A DNA stretch of 64,000 nucleotides from positions 1-64,000 of the forward strand of contig UQVY01000004.1 of the NCBI GenBank assembly GCA_900544545.1, read 5' to 3'. How positions within the stretch are numbered: the first letter of the stretch is position 1; each line of letters begins with the position of its first letter. Shown piece after piece: positions 16,609 to 25,637 of the stretch. A program made the translations under genes and the position numbers. The notes beneath the pieces were generated by a model, which searched no databases, had not been told where the DNA came from, and saw only the letters and a list, made by a program, of their open reading frames with translations. This DNA comes from an uncultured Eubacteriales bacterium. GTDB taxonomy: Bacteria > Bacillota > Clostridia > Christensenellales > CAG-314.

Positions 16609-16639
16609 GTACCAGTAGCAGTATGCAACGGAGGGAATT

Positions 16640-16990
16640 ATGCCGCTGATAACATCAAACGCTTACGGAAAAATTTCCGTTACCGACGAAGTCGTGGCGT
16701 CTATCGCAGGAAGATTAGCGATGGAGTGTTACGGTGTTACCCAGCTCGTTCCCAGAAAGCTCACGGATACTCTTGCGGATATTTTCAAACATACAAGCGA
16801 AGGACGCGGAGTCAGAATCGTTTCGAAGGGCGACAGAGTATATATCGACCTTTACGTCATATTCAAGATGGGAACGTCTTTGAATGCGGTTGCGGATTCT
16901 CTGAAAAGCTCGATTAAATACGGAGTCGAGAATTTTACGGGAATGATAGTCGAAACGGTCAACGTTCATATAATGGGAGTGAGCTTATAG
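16640..16990 (+). CDS. Asp23/Gls24 family protein (YloU-like)
   Basis: 116-aa protein of the Asp23/Gls24 family. It follows the pattern GKISVTDEVVASIAGRLAMECYGV, a central region with VRIVSKGDRVYIDLYVIF, and a C-terminus ending VNVHIMGV. Members are small envelope-stress or membrane-linked proteins. In Bacillus the homologue yloU precedes yloV (fakA), as here, where the gap is 26 bases. A strong GGAGG sets the start. Confidence 0.9.
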   Translation: MPLITSNAYGKISVTDEVVASIAGRLAMECYGVTQLVPRKLTDTLADIFKHTSEGRGVRIVSKGDRVYIDLYVIFKMGTSLNAVADSLKSSIKYGVENFTGMIVETVNVHIMGVSL

Positions 16991-17016
16991 CGGACTGCCA
17001 AGGAGAGGCGTATATT

Positions 17017-18678
17017 ATGGCTAACAGAGCTGATTATATTATTACTCCGGCTATTCTGAAAAGAATGGTTATCGCCGGAGGAAAATTACTCGAGATCAAT
17101 AAACAGACGGTAGACGCTCTTAACGTTTTCCCCGTTCCCGACGGAGATACGGGAACGAATATGTCGCTTACCGTCAAATCCGCCGTCAAGGAGATTTATC
17201 CGGTTGCGAATAACGATATGGAGGAGCTTGCGAAAAAGCTTTCTTCGGGAGCATTGAAGGGCGCGAGAGGAAATTCGGGCGTTATTCTCTCTCAGATATT
17301 CAAGGGCTTTTCTTCTGTTATTATGACCGAAAAGGAAATTACGCCGAAGATTTTCGCGAAAGGTCTTCAGAGCGGCGTTAAAGTCGCTTACGACGCTGTT
17401 GCGAAGCCTAAGGAAGGCACTATACTTACGGTTGCGAGAGTTATGTCCGAACAGGCTGCTGAATTCGCGAAAAAGCAGATTCCTATGGCTGAATTTCTCA
17501 AGAAGATCATTGCGGTCGGCGAAGATACGCTCAGCAAGACTCCCGATATGCTGGACGTCCTTAAAAAAGCGGGCGTCGTAGACAGCGGCGGATACGGATT
17601 GCTCGTTATCTTCAAGGGATTCCTTATGGGATACAACGACGAAGAGGTTACGGGAGCGGAGGACTATAATCCCGCGGCTGCGAACGTAGCCGTTCAGAAT
17701 ACCGAAAGCGTCGAAGCTTATATAGATTACGAGCTTCTCGACAACATCGAATTCGGCTACTGTACGGAATTCTTCGTGATTAACCTTTACAAAAAGACGC
17801 TTCTTTCCGACATAGACAAACTTCGCGAAAAGCTTATGTCCATAGGCGACAGCGTCGTCGTAGTCGGAGATCTTTCCTTCATCAAAGTTCACGTCCATAC
17901 GAATAACCCCGGAGTCGCTCTCCAATACGCGCTCGAGCTCGGCGAACTCGACAGACTCAAAATAGAGAATATGAGAGAGCAGAACAGACAGCTCAAAGCT
18001 AAATTCGACGCGGAAAGAAAACCCGTGGGTATGCTTGCTATCTGTTCGGGCGACGGTTTCAAGGAGATCTTCAAGGATCTTCTCGTCGATCAGATTATCG
18101 AAGGCGGTCAGACTATGAATCCGAGCGCGGACGATATCGCTCAGGCAATCAAAAAGATCAACGCCGAAAACGTTATCGTTATGCCCAACAACAAGAACAT
18201 TATCCTTGCTGCGGAACAGGCGAGAGGACTTATTACGAATAAGCAGGTTTTCGTCGTTCCGACCAAGAACGTTCCGCAGGGACTTGCGGCTACGCTTGCG
18301 TTCAATCCCGAGGCTTCCGTTCAGGAAAATCTGAATCTTATGAACAACGCTATTCCGTCGGTCAAAACCGGTTCGGTTACCTTTGCGGTCAGATCGTCCG
18401 CTATGGACGGAATTTCCGTCAACGAAGGCGATATCATCGGACTGGACGGAAACAAGATCGTCAACAAGGGCGATACTGTCAACGAAGTTACGAAGACTTT
18501 GGTTAAGGATATTTCCGACGCGGACAGCGAAGTCCTTACGCTCTATTACGGAAGCGAAGTTTCCGAGGAGCAGGCGGAAGATCTTGCCGAAGATCTCAGG
18601 AAAACCTATCCCGATATGGAAGTTGACGTTCATTACGGCGGACAGCCGCTTTATTACTACATTTTCTCTCTTGAATAA
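17017..18678 (+). CDS. fakA: DAK2-domain protein, fatty acid kinase subunit FakA-like (YloV)
   Basis: In the Fak system FakA phosphorylates fatty acids held by FakB so that external or recycled acids enter phospholipid synthesis. The 553-aa product has an N-terminal DhaL/DAK2 kinase domain with the ATP/Mg motif VPDGDTGTNM at 40-49, and GALKGARGNSGVILSQI. The middle domain has VHVHTNNPG, and the C-terminal EDD-type domain ends in GGQPLYYYIFSLE. Full length for the family. No fakB (DegV) gene lies in the window, so the partner must be elsewhere. Confidence 0.9.
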   Translation: MANRADYIITPAILKRMVIAGGKLLEINKQTVDALNVFPVPDGDTGTNMSLTVKSAVKEIYPVANNDMEELAKKLSSGALKGARGNSGVILSQIFKGFSSVIMTEKEITPKIFAKGLQSGVKVAYDAVAKPKEGTILTVARVMSEQAAEFAKKQIPMAEFLKKIIAVGEDTLSKTPDMLDVLKKAGVVDSGGYGLLVIFKGFLMGYNDEEVTGAEDYNPAAANVAVQNTESVEAYIDYELLDNIEFGYCTEFFVINLYKKTLLSDIDKLREKLMSIGDSVVVVGDLSFIKVHVHTNNPGVALQYALELGELDRLKIENMREQNRQLKAKFDAERKPVGMLAICSGDGFKEIFKDLLVDQIIEGGQTMNPSADDIAQAIKKINAENVIVMPNNKNIILAAEQARGLITNKQVFVVPTKNVPQGLAATLAFNPEASVQENLNLMNNAIPSVKTGSVTFAVRSSAMDGISVNEGDIIGLDGNKIVNKGDTVNEVTKTLVKDISDADSEVLTLYYGSEVSEEQAEDLAEDLRKTYPDMEVDVHYGGQPLYYYIFSLE

Positions 18679-18690
18679 CTTAAAATTGAC

Positions 18691-18714
18691 GCGGAGGGGA
18701 TCTTTCCTCTCCGC
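18691..18714 (+). other. Intercistronic hairpin between fakA and DUF1934 gene
   Basis: GCGGAGGGGA (18691-18700) can pair over ten positions (one G-T) with TCCTCTCCGC (18705-18714) around a TCTT loop. There is no T-run after it, so it is not an ordinary terminator. It hides the only purine-rich GGAGGGG near the next start. Confidence 0.5.
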
Positions 18715-18725
18715 AAACCGAAAAA

Positions 18726-19133
18726 ATGGAAAAAGAATGTAAAGTCAGACTGACCAGCAGCGTGCTTGGCGGCGACGACGGAATGGAGCTGCTTTCGACC
18801 GGCAAGTGGAGCGAAGACAACGGAGTTTATTCCGTCGAATACGAAGAAATGGATGAAACGGGCGAATCGAACACCGTCAATAAAATCGTGGTTTCGGGCG
18901 ACGTCGTTTCGGTCAGCAGATTGGGAGAACATCCGTCGACGATGGTTTTCCGGCAAGGTAAAACTTTTGATACGTGTATAGTTACGCCGTACGGCGAAAT
19001 TCCTCTTTCGATATATTCGAGAAAAATCAATTTTGTAAGAAAAGAAAACGGAGCTGAACTCGATTTGATATATTCGTTTGATTTATCCGGAGAGCCGGGC
19101 AGTAACGAGCTGCATCTGACGGTTGATTATTGA
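18726..19133 (+). CDS. DUF1934 family beta-barrel protein
   Basis: 135-aa protein resembling DUF1934 (YwiB-like), predicted as a small lipocalin/calycin-type beta barrel. It starts KVRLTSS, then has GKWSEDNGVYSVEYEE and the central STMVFRQGKTFDTC, and ends with SNELHLTV. Role unknown. The ATG at 18726 has no ribosome site directly upstream; a 10-bp hairpin lies 11 bases before it. Probably co-transcribed with fakA. Confidence 0.75.
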   Translation: MEKECKVRLTSSVLGGDDGMELLSTGKWSEDNGVYSVEYEEMDETGESNTVNKIVVSGDVVSVSRLGEHPSTMVFRQGKTFDTCIVTPYGEIPLSIYSRKINFVRKENGAELDLIYSFDLSGEPGSNELHLTVDY

Positions 19134-19179
19134 TTTTTCCGTGCATTTTTAGGCTTATGCCTGTAAACGGAGCATTTTT

Positions 19180-19839
19180 ATGAAGATTATTCGGATAGGT
19201 CATTCTTGTTTTAAGTTAATATCGGACGAAGGAAAGATCGTTTTAACCGATCCGTTTGACGAAAGCGTAGGAATAGGAAGATTAAACTGCGAAGAAGCCG
19301 ATATCGTTACGACGAGTCATTATCACGGCGACCACAATTTTCTTGAAGGGGTTAAGAAAGGCTATATTCTCGTGAACGAAGTCGGAACGACAAAAATCGG
19401 CGGAATTTCGATTGACGGAATATCGTCTTATCACGATGAATGCGAAGGTAAAAAGCGCGGAAAGAACGTTATTTTCAGATTCGATATCGACGGCGTGCGC
19501 GTTTGCCATATGGGTGATATAGGAGAGCCTCCGAGCGATGATTTGGTCGGAAAAATAGGGAAAATCGACGTTCTTCTTTTGCCGGTCGGCGGTTTTTATA
19601 CGGTTGAGCCTGATATTGCCAGAGAGTATGTCGATGCGATTTCTCCCGCGACGGTTATTCCTATGCACTATAAAACGGAAAATTGCAGGTATGATATAAA
19701 AAGCGTGGATGCTTTCCTTTCGGTTTGCGCGGATTATCCGACAAAATACGAAGAAAGCGACGAGATTTCTTTTTGTGTGGAAGATTTTGCTGCAAAAAGC
19801 AGAACGACGATTACGATACTCAAAGCCAAGCATTTTTAA
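19180..19839 (+). CDS. MBL-fold metal-dependent hydrolase (UPF0173-like)
   Basis: 219-aa metallo-beta-lactamase-fold protein. It opens MKIIRIGHSCFKL, then has TDPF and the metal motif SHYHGDHNF (H47, H49, D51, H52), VCHMGDIG with the third metal His, and VIPMHYKTE with the last. This is the short family (about 220-230 aa) often annotated as UPF0173; the physiological substrate is unknown. It follows DUF1934 by 46 bases and has no obvious promoter of its own. Confidence 0.85.
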   Translation: MKIIRIGHSCFKLISDEGKIVLTDPFDESVGIGRLNCEEADIVTTSHYHGDHNFLEGVKKGYILVNEVGTTKIGGISIDGISSYHDECEGKKRGKNVIFRFDIDGVRVCHMGDIGEPPSDDLVGKIGKIDVLLLPVGGFYTVEPDIAREYVDAISPATVIPMHYKTENCRYDIKSVDAFLSVCADYPTKYEESDEISFCVEDFAAKSRTTITILKAKHF

Positions 19840-19958
19840 AAAAAGTATATTGCGAGTCGTTTCACGGATATAATATAAAAATAAATAAAGAAGAATCCGT
19901 TCAGATTTAATATCTTTTACGGTGGTTGTCATTTGAACGAATGACAGGGGATTTGGTT

Positions 19959-21788
19959 ATGAAATACACTGAAAATGAATTAAGAGCGAAAACTCTTACC
20001 GAATTAAGAAAAATAGGCGGCTCTGTCGGAGTTGCTAAATATAGCCGCAAACAGGCGGACGAGTTGATTGAATTGATTCTTGCAATTCAGAACGGAGAGG
20101 TCGAGCCTGCGGTTATGAAAAGAGGCAGGCCCCGAAAAGACGCCCGAACGCAAACGGACATAATCAGAAGTCAAGCCGAATCAGAAAACAAAACCGAGAA
20201 AGAAGAGGATTCCGGAGCCGAAAAAAGCGATGACAACGAAAAAGACGACGGAGAGGAAGCTTTCAGGCATAACGAAGGCGTTTTCGATTTCCGAAATCGC
20301 GAGCGCAAGACCGATTCGAGCGAATCTCAGCCGAAAAAACCGGTTTACGACGAGTACGTGGCTTCGAGATTAAGTCAGTCGAGAGCGATCAGAAGGGACG
20401 TTCTTCGTCAGAAAGCCAATACCGAATGGAAATTCAAAAGTCCCGAAAGTCAGGCGCGGATTTACGCAGAGCAGCAGTATCGGGCAACTCATCCGGAAAG
20501 CGAAGAGTTCAGATATGCTCAACAGCAGAATACGGAGCTTCCGGAGCGTTTGTCCTACGATTCGAGGGTTCCCGAGCAGAGCGATTTTAATTCCGCGAAA
20601 CAGACCTCCGAAGATAATTCGCAAAAAGATAAAAAAACGGAAAACGTCGATCTTCAGCAGGATTCCGACAGAATCGGAATAGTCGAGCTGATGCCCGACG
20701 GGTACGGACTTCTTCGCACGGTCAATTATTATCCCGCGGATTCGGACGTTTATATTCCCGCGATGCAGCTCAAACGTTTTCAGCTCAGAAACGGCGATAA
20801 GCTTCACGTCAGAGCCAGACCTTTCCCGAACAACAAATATCCTTCGGCGATTTTTATTTACAGCATAAACGATATTCCCTGCGATCAGCTTACGGTCCGT
20901 CCGAATTTCGAAGACCTCGTCCCGATATATCCCGACGAACGCATTAGGCTGGAGGACGGGCAGCACCGATTCGATATCGCGTTGAGAGCAATCGACCTCG
21001 TTTCTCCCATAGGAAGAGGGCAGAGGGGGCTTATCGTTTCGCCGCCTAAAGCCGGAAAAACCGTACTTTTGAAGAGCATAGCCCAGGCTATACTTCGGAA
21101 CTACGAAGATATTCACGTTTTCGTGCTTCTCGTCGACGAAAGGCCGGAGGAAGTTACCGATATACAAGAAAGCGTGGACGGAGCGGAGATAGTCTATTCT
21201 ACCTTCGATATGACTCCCGAGCATCATACGAAAGTTGCGGAACTGGTTATGCAGCGTGCAAAGAGAATGGTCGAGCTCGGAAAACACGTAGTTATTCTTC
21301 TCGACAGTATAACGCGGCTTTCGAGGGCTTACAATCAGGTTACGGAGCAGACGGGAAAGACTCTTACCGGAGGACTTGACAGCGCGGCGCTTTACGAGCC
21401 TAAAAAATTCTTCGGCGCGGCGAGAAATATCAAAAACGGCGGAAGCCTCACCGTTATAGCGACTGCGCTCGTCGATACGGGCAGCAAAATGGACGATATT
21501 ATCTACGAGGAATTCAAAGGTACGGGCAATATGGAGATTCATCTCAGCCGAAAGATGTCCGAAAAACGGATTTTCCCGGCGATTGACCTTAATAAGAGCG
21601 GCACGAGGCGCGAAGAGCTTCTCCTTAACAACAACGAGCAGGAAGGAATGTGGATTCTCCGCAGGATTCTTTCGAAAGCCGACAACGCAGAGGCTACCGA
21701 GAAAATTCTCGATATGCTTGTCGCGACGAAAAACAACGAGGAATTTCTCGAATACGTTAGGTCTAAAATAGGCAAAAACGTCAAATAA
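19959..21788 (+). CDS. rho: Transcription termination factor Rho
   Basis: Hexameric RNA-dependent ATPase that ends transcription. I start it at the ATG at 19959 (MKYTENELRAKTLTELRKIGG) with AGGGG upstream. Residues 1-40 are the Rho N-terminal helical domain. About 45-230 form a highly charged, Glu/Asp/Lys/Arg/Ser/Gln-rich, probably disordered insertion. The cold-shock-like RNA-binding domain follows (GIVELMPDGYGLLRTVNYY), and then the RecA-type motor with P-loop SPPKAGKT near 361-368 and LVDERPEEVTD. At 609 aa it is about 190 residues longer than the E. coli protein, the excess being the insertion. Confidence 0.95.
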   Translation: MKYTENELRAKTLTELRKIGGSVGVAKYSRKQADELIELILAIQNGEVEPAVMKRGRPRKDARTQTDIIRSQAESENKTEKEEDSGAEKSDDNEKDDGEEAFRHNEGVFDFRNRERKTDSSESQPKKPVYDEYVASRLSQSRAIRRDVLRQKANTEWKFKSPESQARIYAEQQYRATHPESEEFRYAQQQNTELPERLSYDSRVPEQSDFNSAKQTSEDNSQKDKKTENVDLQQDSDRIGIVELMPDGYGLLRTVNYYPADSDVYIPAMQLKRFQLRNGDKLHVRARPFPNNKYPSAIFIYSINDIPCDQLTVRPNFEDLVPIYPDERIRLEDGQHRFDIALRAIDLVSPIGRGQRGLIVSPPKAGKTVLLKSIAQAILRNYEDIHVFVLLVDERPEEVTDIQESVDGAEIVYSTFDMTPEHHTKVAELVMQRAKRMVELGKHVVILLDSITRLSRAYNQVTEQTGKTLTGGLDSAALYEPKKFFGAARNIKNGGSLTVIATALVDTGSKMDDIIYEEFKGTGNMEIHLSRKMSEKRIFPAIDLNKSGTRREELLLNNNEQEGMWILRRILSKADNAEATEKILDMLVATKNNEEFLEYVRSKIGKNVK

Positions 21789-21803
21789 GAAAAATAATTT
21801 TAT

Positions 21804-21847
21804 GCGTTTCTTCCCATCGGTAAGAGCCGTCGGGAGGAACGTTTTTT
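21804..21847 (+). terminator. Terminator after rho
   Basis: An imperfect long stem: CGTTTCTTCCC with GGGAGGAACG, plus an inner CGG/CCG, followed by TTTTTT at 21842-21847. Confidence 0.6.
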
Positions 21848-22091
21848 ATTGCGTTAAAAACAAAAAAACTATTTCATTTTTTATTTCTTCGCAAAATTTC
21901 AATTTTGTATAATTATTCCGTATAATATACATAAATTACTCGTTTGCACTTTAGCTTTTGAAGAATAATTATTTATGCGCGTTTTCTTCAATTATCGTGA
22001 GAAAGAGAAAATTTGCTGCTTTTTCAAAGAAACCGAATATAATTTGCGACGCGAAAATGCTTCTCTTATGAGGTAAATCACGGTTCAATCG
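21848..22091. other. AT-rich intergenic stretch after rho
   Basis: About 240 bases rich in A and T with no gene-like frame. Several TATAAT-like words occur, but none with a matching -35 box. Nothing else seen. Confidence 0.5.
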
Positions 22092-22121
22092 TTGGACAAC
22101 CGGTTTAATTTCTGCTATAAT
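22092..22121 (+). promoter_or_regulatory. Promoter of YhhN-family gene
   Basis: Extended -10 (TGC followed by TATAAT at 22116-22121), with TTGGAC at 22092-22097 and an 18-bp spacer. Confidence 0.6.
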
Positions 22122-22139
22122 TAAAAAAAAGGAAAGGTT

Positions 22140-22811
22140 ATGGATAAGTATATCGGAATCGTTATAGTGTATGCGCTGCTGTTGGCGGTGTACGCCTCCA
22201 TAAAGAAAAAAGCGCCGTTTTTCGTCAGAAGCATTGTAAAAATGACTCTTTCGACGATGTTTCTGCTCGTTGCCGGACTCGGCCTCAAGGATGCGAATCA
22301 ATGGACGGTTTCGGTTTTCGTGGCGTTGTGTTTTGCTTGGATAGGCGACTGGTTTTTGCGTTATATGGGCATATCCGCCGCAAAATTCAACGTCGGAGTA
22401 GTTGCGTTTGCAGTCTGTCAGTGTGTTCTCGTCGGTAACGCCTTGTTTAACGGTGGGTATGGAGAGCGCGGATTGCTGCTTCCGGGAGCGTTTCTTATCG
22501 CAGGTTTGTCTACGTTGGTTTTATGGCGTATGCTTGCTAAATCGAATGCTGAGCTTGGTATAAGTTATCCTTTCGTGAAGGGATATATGTTCACTATGTC
22601 CGTGCTTTTCGGCGTGTCCGTGTACTTTATGTTTACTTCGGGCGGAAGTCTTGCCGAAATCCTTATGACGGCAGGAATGTTTTTGTTTTACGTCTCGGAT
22701 CTGTTTCTCGGCGTATATTCGTATATCTCGAAGAAAACTGCTTTGACCGTCCTTAACTCTATAACTTATTTCGGCGGAATGATGCTTATTGCTCTTTCCG
22801 CGGCTATTTGA
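22140..22811 (+). CDS. YhhN-family membrane protein (lysoplasmalogenase-like)
   Basis: 223-aa integral membrane protein with seven to eight hydrophobic spans. The pattern KMTLSTMFLLVAG, then CFAWIGDWFLRYM with its conserved Asp, and later FYVSDLFLGVY with a second Asp, is that of the YhhN/TMEM86 family. Some members hydrolyse the vinyl-ether bond of lysoplasmalogens, which would fit an anaerobe with plasmalogens; this is not proven for the bacterial branch. AAAGGAAAGG precedes the start. The next gene begins 53 bases downstream. Confidence 0.8.
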   Translation: MDKYIGIVIVYALLLAVYASIKKKAPFFVRSIVKMTLSTMFLLVAGLGLKDANQWTVSVFVALCFAWIGDWFLRYMGISAAKFNVGVVAFAVCQCVLVGNALFNGGYGERGLLLPGAFLIAGLSTLVLWRMLAKSNAELGISYPFVKGYMFTMSVLFGVSVYFMFTSGGSLAEILMTAGMFLFYVSDLFLGVYSYISKKTALTVLNSITYFGGMMLIALSAAI

Positions 22812-22864
22812 CGGATTTTGCGTTACGCAGTCCGTCGGCTGTAATTACAACGGAGGAAAAACTT

Positions 22865-24133
22865 ATGGATTATTACGATACTTTCGATAAGATTCTGCTC
22901 GAAGAGCTGGTCGTCGCTCAGGGCTGTACCGAGCCTATTGCAATCGCATACGCGGCTGCATACGCGAGAGAGGTTCTCGGCTCTTTGCCCGATTCGGTAA
23001 AAATCGGATGCAGCGGAAACATCATCAAAAACGTCAAGTCTGTCGTCGTGCCCAATTCCGACAATATGACGGGTATTCAGGCGAGCGCGATTCTCGGCAT
23101 AATCGGCGGAAAAAGTTCGCTCGAACTTCAGGTGCTTTCCGAAGTAACTCCCGCGCAGAGAGAAGAAGCCAAGGCTTTTATCAAAACCCACGAATGTAAA
23201 GTATATAATCTTGATTCTCCGTGTAATCTTCATATCGTCATAACTCTCGTAAAGGGCGACGATACCTGCGAAGTCGAAATAAAAGACCTCCATAACAACA
23301 TAGTAAAAGTCGTTAAAAACGGCAAGGTTCTGCTCGAGAAGAAACAGGACTGTAAAAAATACTGCGGTGCGCTTACTCCGAGAGATTCTCTGAATTTCGA
23401 AAGAATCTACGATTACGCCAAAAACGCGCCTCTCGACAAAGTTCTTTCAGCTATCAGGCTTCAGAAGGAGTACAATTATTCCATTGCCTGCGAAGGAATT
23501 ACTGCGGATTACGGCGTCGGGATAGGAAAATCGACCGCCCGTCACAGTCCCGACAGCATATATGCGAGAATGAAAGCTTATACGGCTGCCGCGAGCGAGG
23601 CGAGAATGTGCGGCTGTACTCTTCCCGTCGTAACCAACAGCGGCAGCGGAAATCAGGGTATCGCAAGCAGCGTGCCTCTCGTCGTTTATGCGAAAGAAAA
23701 CGATATTCCCGAGGAAACTCTCGACCGCGCTCTGGCTTTTTCCAATCTTATGACGGTTTATCAGAAGACCTCGATAGGAAGACTTTCCGCGTTTTGCGGA
23801 GCGATTTCGGCTACCTGCGGAGCGGTCAGCGGTCTTGCTTTTATGTTGGGTTATCCTAAGAAGGTAATCAGTGATACGATAATCAATACTCTTGCCGACG
23901 ATATCGGAGTGGTCTGCGACGGAGCGAAAGCGAGCTGCGCGGCGAAAATAGCCTGCGGACTCGACGCTGCGTTCAACGCCTTTTTCATCGCGATTGACGG
24001 GAAGCGTTATCCGGACAGTTGCGGAATAGTCGACGAAAGCGTTGATAAAACCATTGCCAACGTAGGAAGAATGGCTTCGCGCGGAATGCAGTCCACGGAT
24101 AAGGAAATTCTTGAGATTATGCTCGAAAAATAA
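22865..24133 (+). CDS. cyuA: L-cysteine desulfidase / UPF0597 (serine-dehydratase alpha-like) protein
   Basis: Breaks L-cysteine down to pyruvate, ammonia and sulfide, probably with a [4Fe-4S] cluster. The 422-aa product begins with the signature VAQGCTEPIAIAYA (C21) and has GCSGNIIKNVKSVVVPN. Further cysteines lie in CGCTLPVVTNSGSGNQG and CGAISATCGAVSG (C311, C318), the region where the related M. jannaschii enzyme holds its cluster. The ATG at 22865 with GGAGG is preferred over a frame overlapping the previous gene. The cyuA name is by similarity; a serine or other substrate is possible. Confidence 0.82.
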   Translation: MDYYDTFDKILLEELVVAQGCTEPIAIAYAAAYAREVLGSLPDSVKIGCSGNIIKNVKSVVVPNSDNMTGIQASAILGIIGGKSSLELQVLSEVTPAQREEAKAFIKTHECKVYNLDSPCNLHIVITLVKGDDTCEVEIKDLHNNIVKVVKNGKVLLEKKQDCKKYCGALTPRDSLNFERIYDYAKNAPLDKVLSAIRLQKEYNYSIACEGITADYGVGIGKSTARHSPDSIYARMKAYTAAASEARMCGCTLPVVTNSGSGNQGIASSVPLVVYAKENDIPEETLDRALAFSNLMTVYQKTSIGRLSAFCGAISATCGAVSGLAFMLGYPKKVISDTIINTLADDIGVVCDGAKASCAAKIACGLDAAFNAFFIAIDGKRYPDSCGIVDESVDKTIANVGRMASRGMQSTDKEILEIMLEK

Positions 24134-24208
24134 GCGATTTTTGTCGCAAAAATCGTAAAAGTCGTGTGAATTTTAGAGCAGCTTCGGAGAGATAAACGGG
24201 GGGTACGG

Positions 24209-25039
24209 ATGAGTAAAGCGGATAAGATTTTTATTGAAAACTGCAGGGATATTCTTGAAAACGGTTTTCGGGATACGGCTCTCGACGTTCGTCCGAGGTG
24301 GAGTGACGGGACTCCCGCGCACACGATAAAGAAGTTTTGTCTTGTGAATCGTTACGATTTATCCGAAGAATTTCCGATAATGACTCTGCGAAGGACCGCG
24401 TGGAAATCCGCAATTGACGAGATGCTCTGGATTTGGCAGAAGAAATCGAACAGAGTATCTGAGCTGAATTCGCACGTCTGGGACAGTTGGACAGACGAGA
24501 ATGGAACTATCGGAAAAGCCTACGGCTATCAGTTGGCGCAAAAACACATGTATCCCGAAGGAGAGTTCGATCAGGTGGACAGGATTCTTTTCGACCTTAA
24601 AAACAATCCGCAGTCGAGACGAATTCTCGCGAATATGTACGTTCACGCCGACCTTCACGAAATGCGGCTTTATCCCTGCGCGTATAGTCTTACGCTCAAC
24701 GTAACGGGTGATAAACTCAACGCAGTTCTGAATCAGCGGTCACAGGATATGGCTGTCGCCAATAACTGGAACGTCGTTCAATATGCGGTTCTCGTTTCGA
24801 TGTTTGCTCAGGTCAGCAATCTAAAAGCGGGCGAACTCGTTCACGTTATCGCCGACGCTCATATTTACGACAGGCACGAAGAAGCGATAAAACGCCTTAT
24901 GGACGGGGAAATTTTCGACGCTCCCGAATTCAGGATAAATCCCGCCGTGACCGACTTTTACGACTTTAAAGTCAGCGATTTTTCCGTTGATAACTATTGC
25001 TTTAACGAAGAGAAATATAAATTCGAAGTCGCGATTTAA
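24209..25039 (+). CDS. thyA: Thymidylate synthase
   Basis: Makes dTMP from dUMP using methylene-tetrahydrofolate. The 276-aa product has the nucleophile C157 in LYPCAYSL, the dUMP-binding NQRSQDMAVANNWNV and VIADAHIYDRH. These differ from the E. coli type (LPPCH, RSCDxFLGxPFN) and look closer to the Bacillus ThyA/phage branch. A GGGGG stretch precedes the start. Directly followed by folA, so the pair forms the dTMP/folate cycle: ThyA gives dihydrofolate and FolA reduces it. Confidence 0.95.
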   Translation: MSKADKIFIENCRDILENGFRDTALDVRPRWSDGTPAHTIKKFCLVNRYDLSEEFPIMTLRRTAWKSAIDEMLWIWQKKSNRVSELNSHVWDSWTDENGTIGKAYGYQLAQKHMYPEGEFDQVDRILFDLKNNPQSRRILANMYVHADLHEMRLYPCAYSLTLNVTGDKLNAVLNQRSQDMAVANNWNVVQYAVLVSMFAQVSNLKAGELVHVIADAHIYDRHEEAIKRLMDGEIFDAPEFRINPAVTDFYDFKVSDFSVDNYCFNEEKYKFEVAI

Positions 25040-25093
25040 AGACTGTGATTTTTGATTGGGAAATTGGATTTTTGGTATAAACGAGAGATGGAT

Positions 25094-25588
25094 ATGAAAT
25101 TGATTGCGGTGTGCGATGAAAATTGGGCTATCGGAAGGAATAACGGTCTGCTTTTCAGGCTTCCCGAGGATATGAAGCATTTCAAAAAACTGACCGAAGG
25201 CAAAACCGTTCTGCTCGGCTCGAATACGCTCAGGTCCTTCCCGGGCGGAAAGCCGTTGAAAAACCGAAGGAATATCGTTCTCAGTCATTCTCTTGCGGAA
25301 GGGGATGGCTACGAGGTTATGCGCGGGATAAGCGAACTTTCGGGTTTGATTTCGGACGAGGAGGTTTTTGTAATCGGCGGAGCTTCCGTGTACGAGCAGC
25401 TTCTCGACTATTGCGACGGAGCGATAATTACCAAAGTCGCAGCCAAAGCCGAGAATCCCGACAGATTTCTTCCCAATCTCGATAAGCTCGAAAATTGGGT
25501 TTTAGTCCGACAATCCCGACCGATTCGCGATAACGACCTCACGATAACTTTCTGCGAGTACGAAAATCTGAAGCCGCTGAAGCTGTAA
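25094..25588 (+). CDS. folA: Dihydrofolate reductase
   Basis: NADPH-dependent reduction of dihydrofolate to tetrahydrofolate. The 164-aa form starts MKLIAVCDENWAIGRNNGLLF, has the catalytic acid in LPEDMKHF, the NADPH site GKTVLLGSNTL and the late motif VFVIGGASVYEQLL. The ATG at 25094 has GAGAG 6 nt upstream; the ATG at 25088 is too close to it. 54 bases after thyA and ended by a terminator 12 bases later. Confidence 0.95.
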   Translation: MKLIAVCDENWAIGRNNGLLFRLPEDMKHFKKLTEGKTVLLGSNTLRSFPGGKPLKNRRNIVLSHSLAEGDGYEVMRGISELSGLISDEEVFVIGGASVYEQLLDYCDGAIITKVAAKAENPDRFLPNLDKLENWVLVRQSRPIRDNDLTITFCEYENLKPLKL

Positions 25589-25600
25589 TACATAAAACTC

Positions 25601-25637
25601 AAAAAGAACGCGACGCAAATCGCGCTTTTTATTTTTA
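25601..25637 (+). terminator. Terminator after thyA-folA
   Basis: CGCGA (25610-25614) pairs with TCGCG (25620-25624), flanked by AAAAAG and CTTTTT, with a further T-rich run. Confidence 0.75.

Noticed and set aside
17086..18633. 515-codon minus-strand frame opposite fakA
   Set aside because: Antisense shadow of a clear gene; no motif or start signal.
16069..21900. Shared phrase TTTCTTCGCAAAATT near 16070 and 21886
   Set aside because: A single 15-base match between AT-rich gaps is expected by chance in 64 kb.
24135..24155. CGATTTTT-GTCGC-AAAAATCG hairpin after cyuA as a terminator
   Set aside because: The stem is mostly A-T and no T-run follows.
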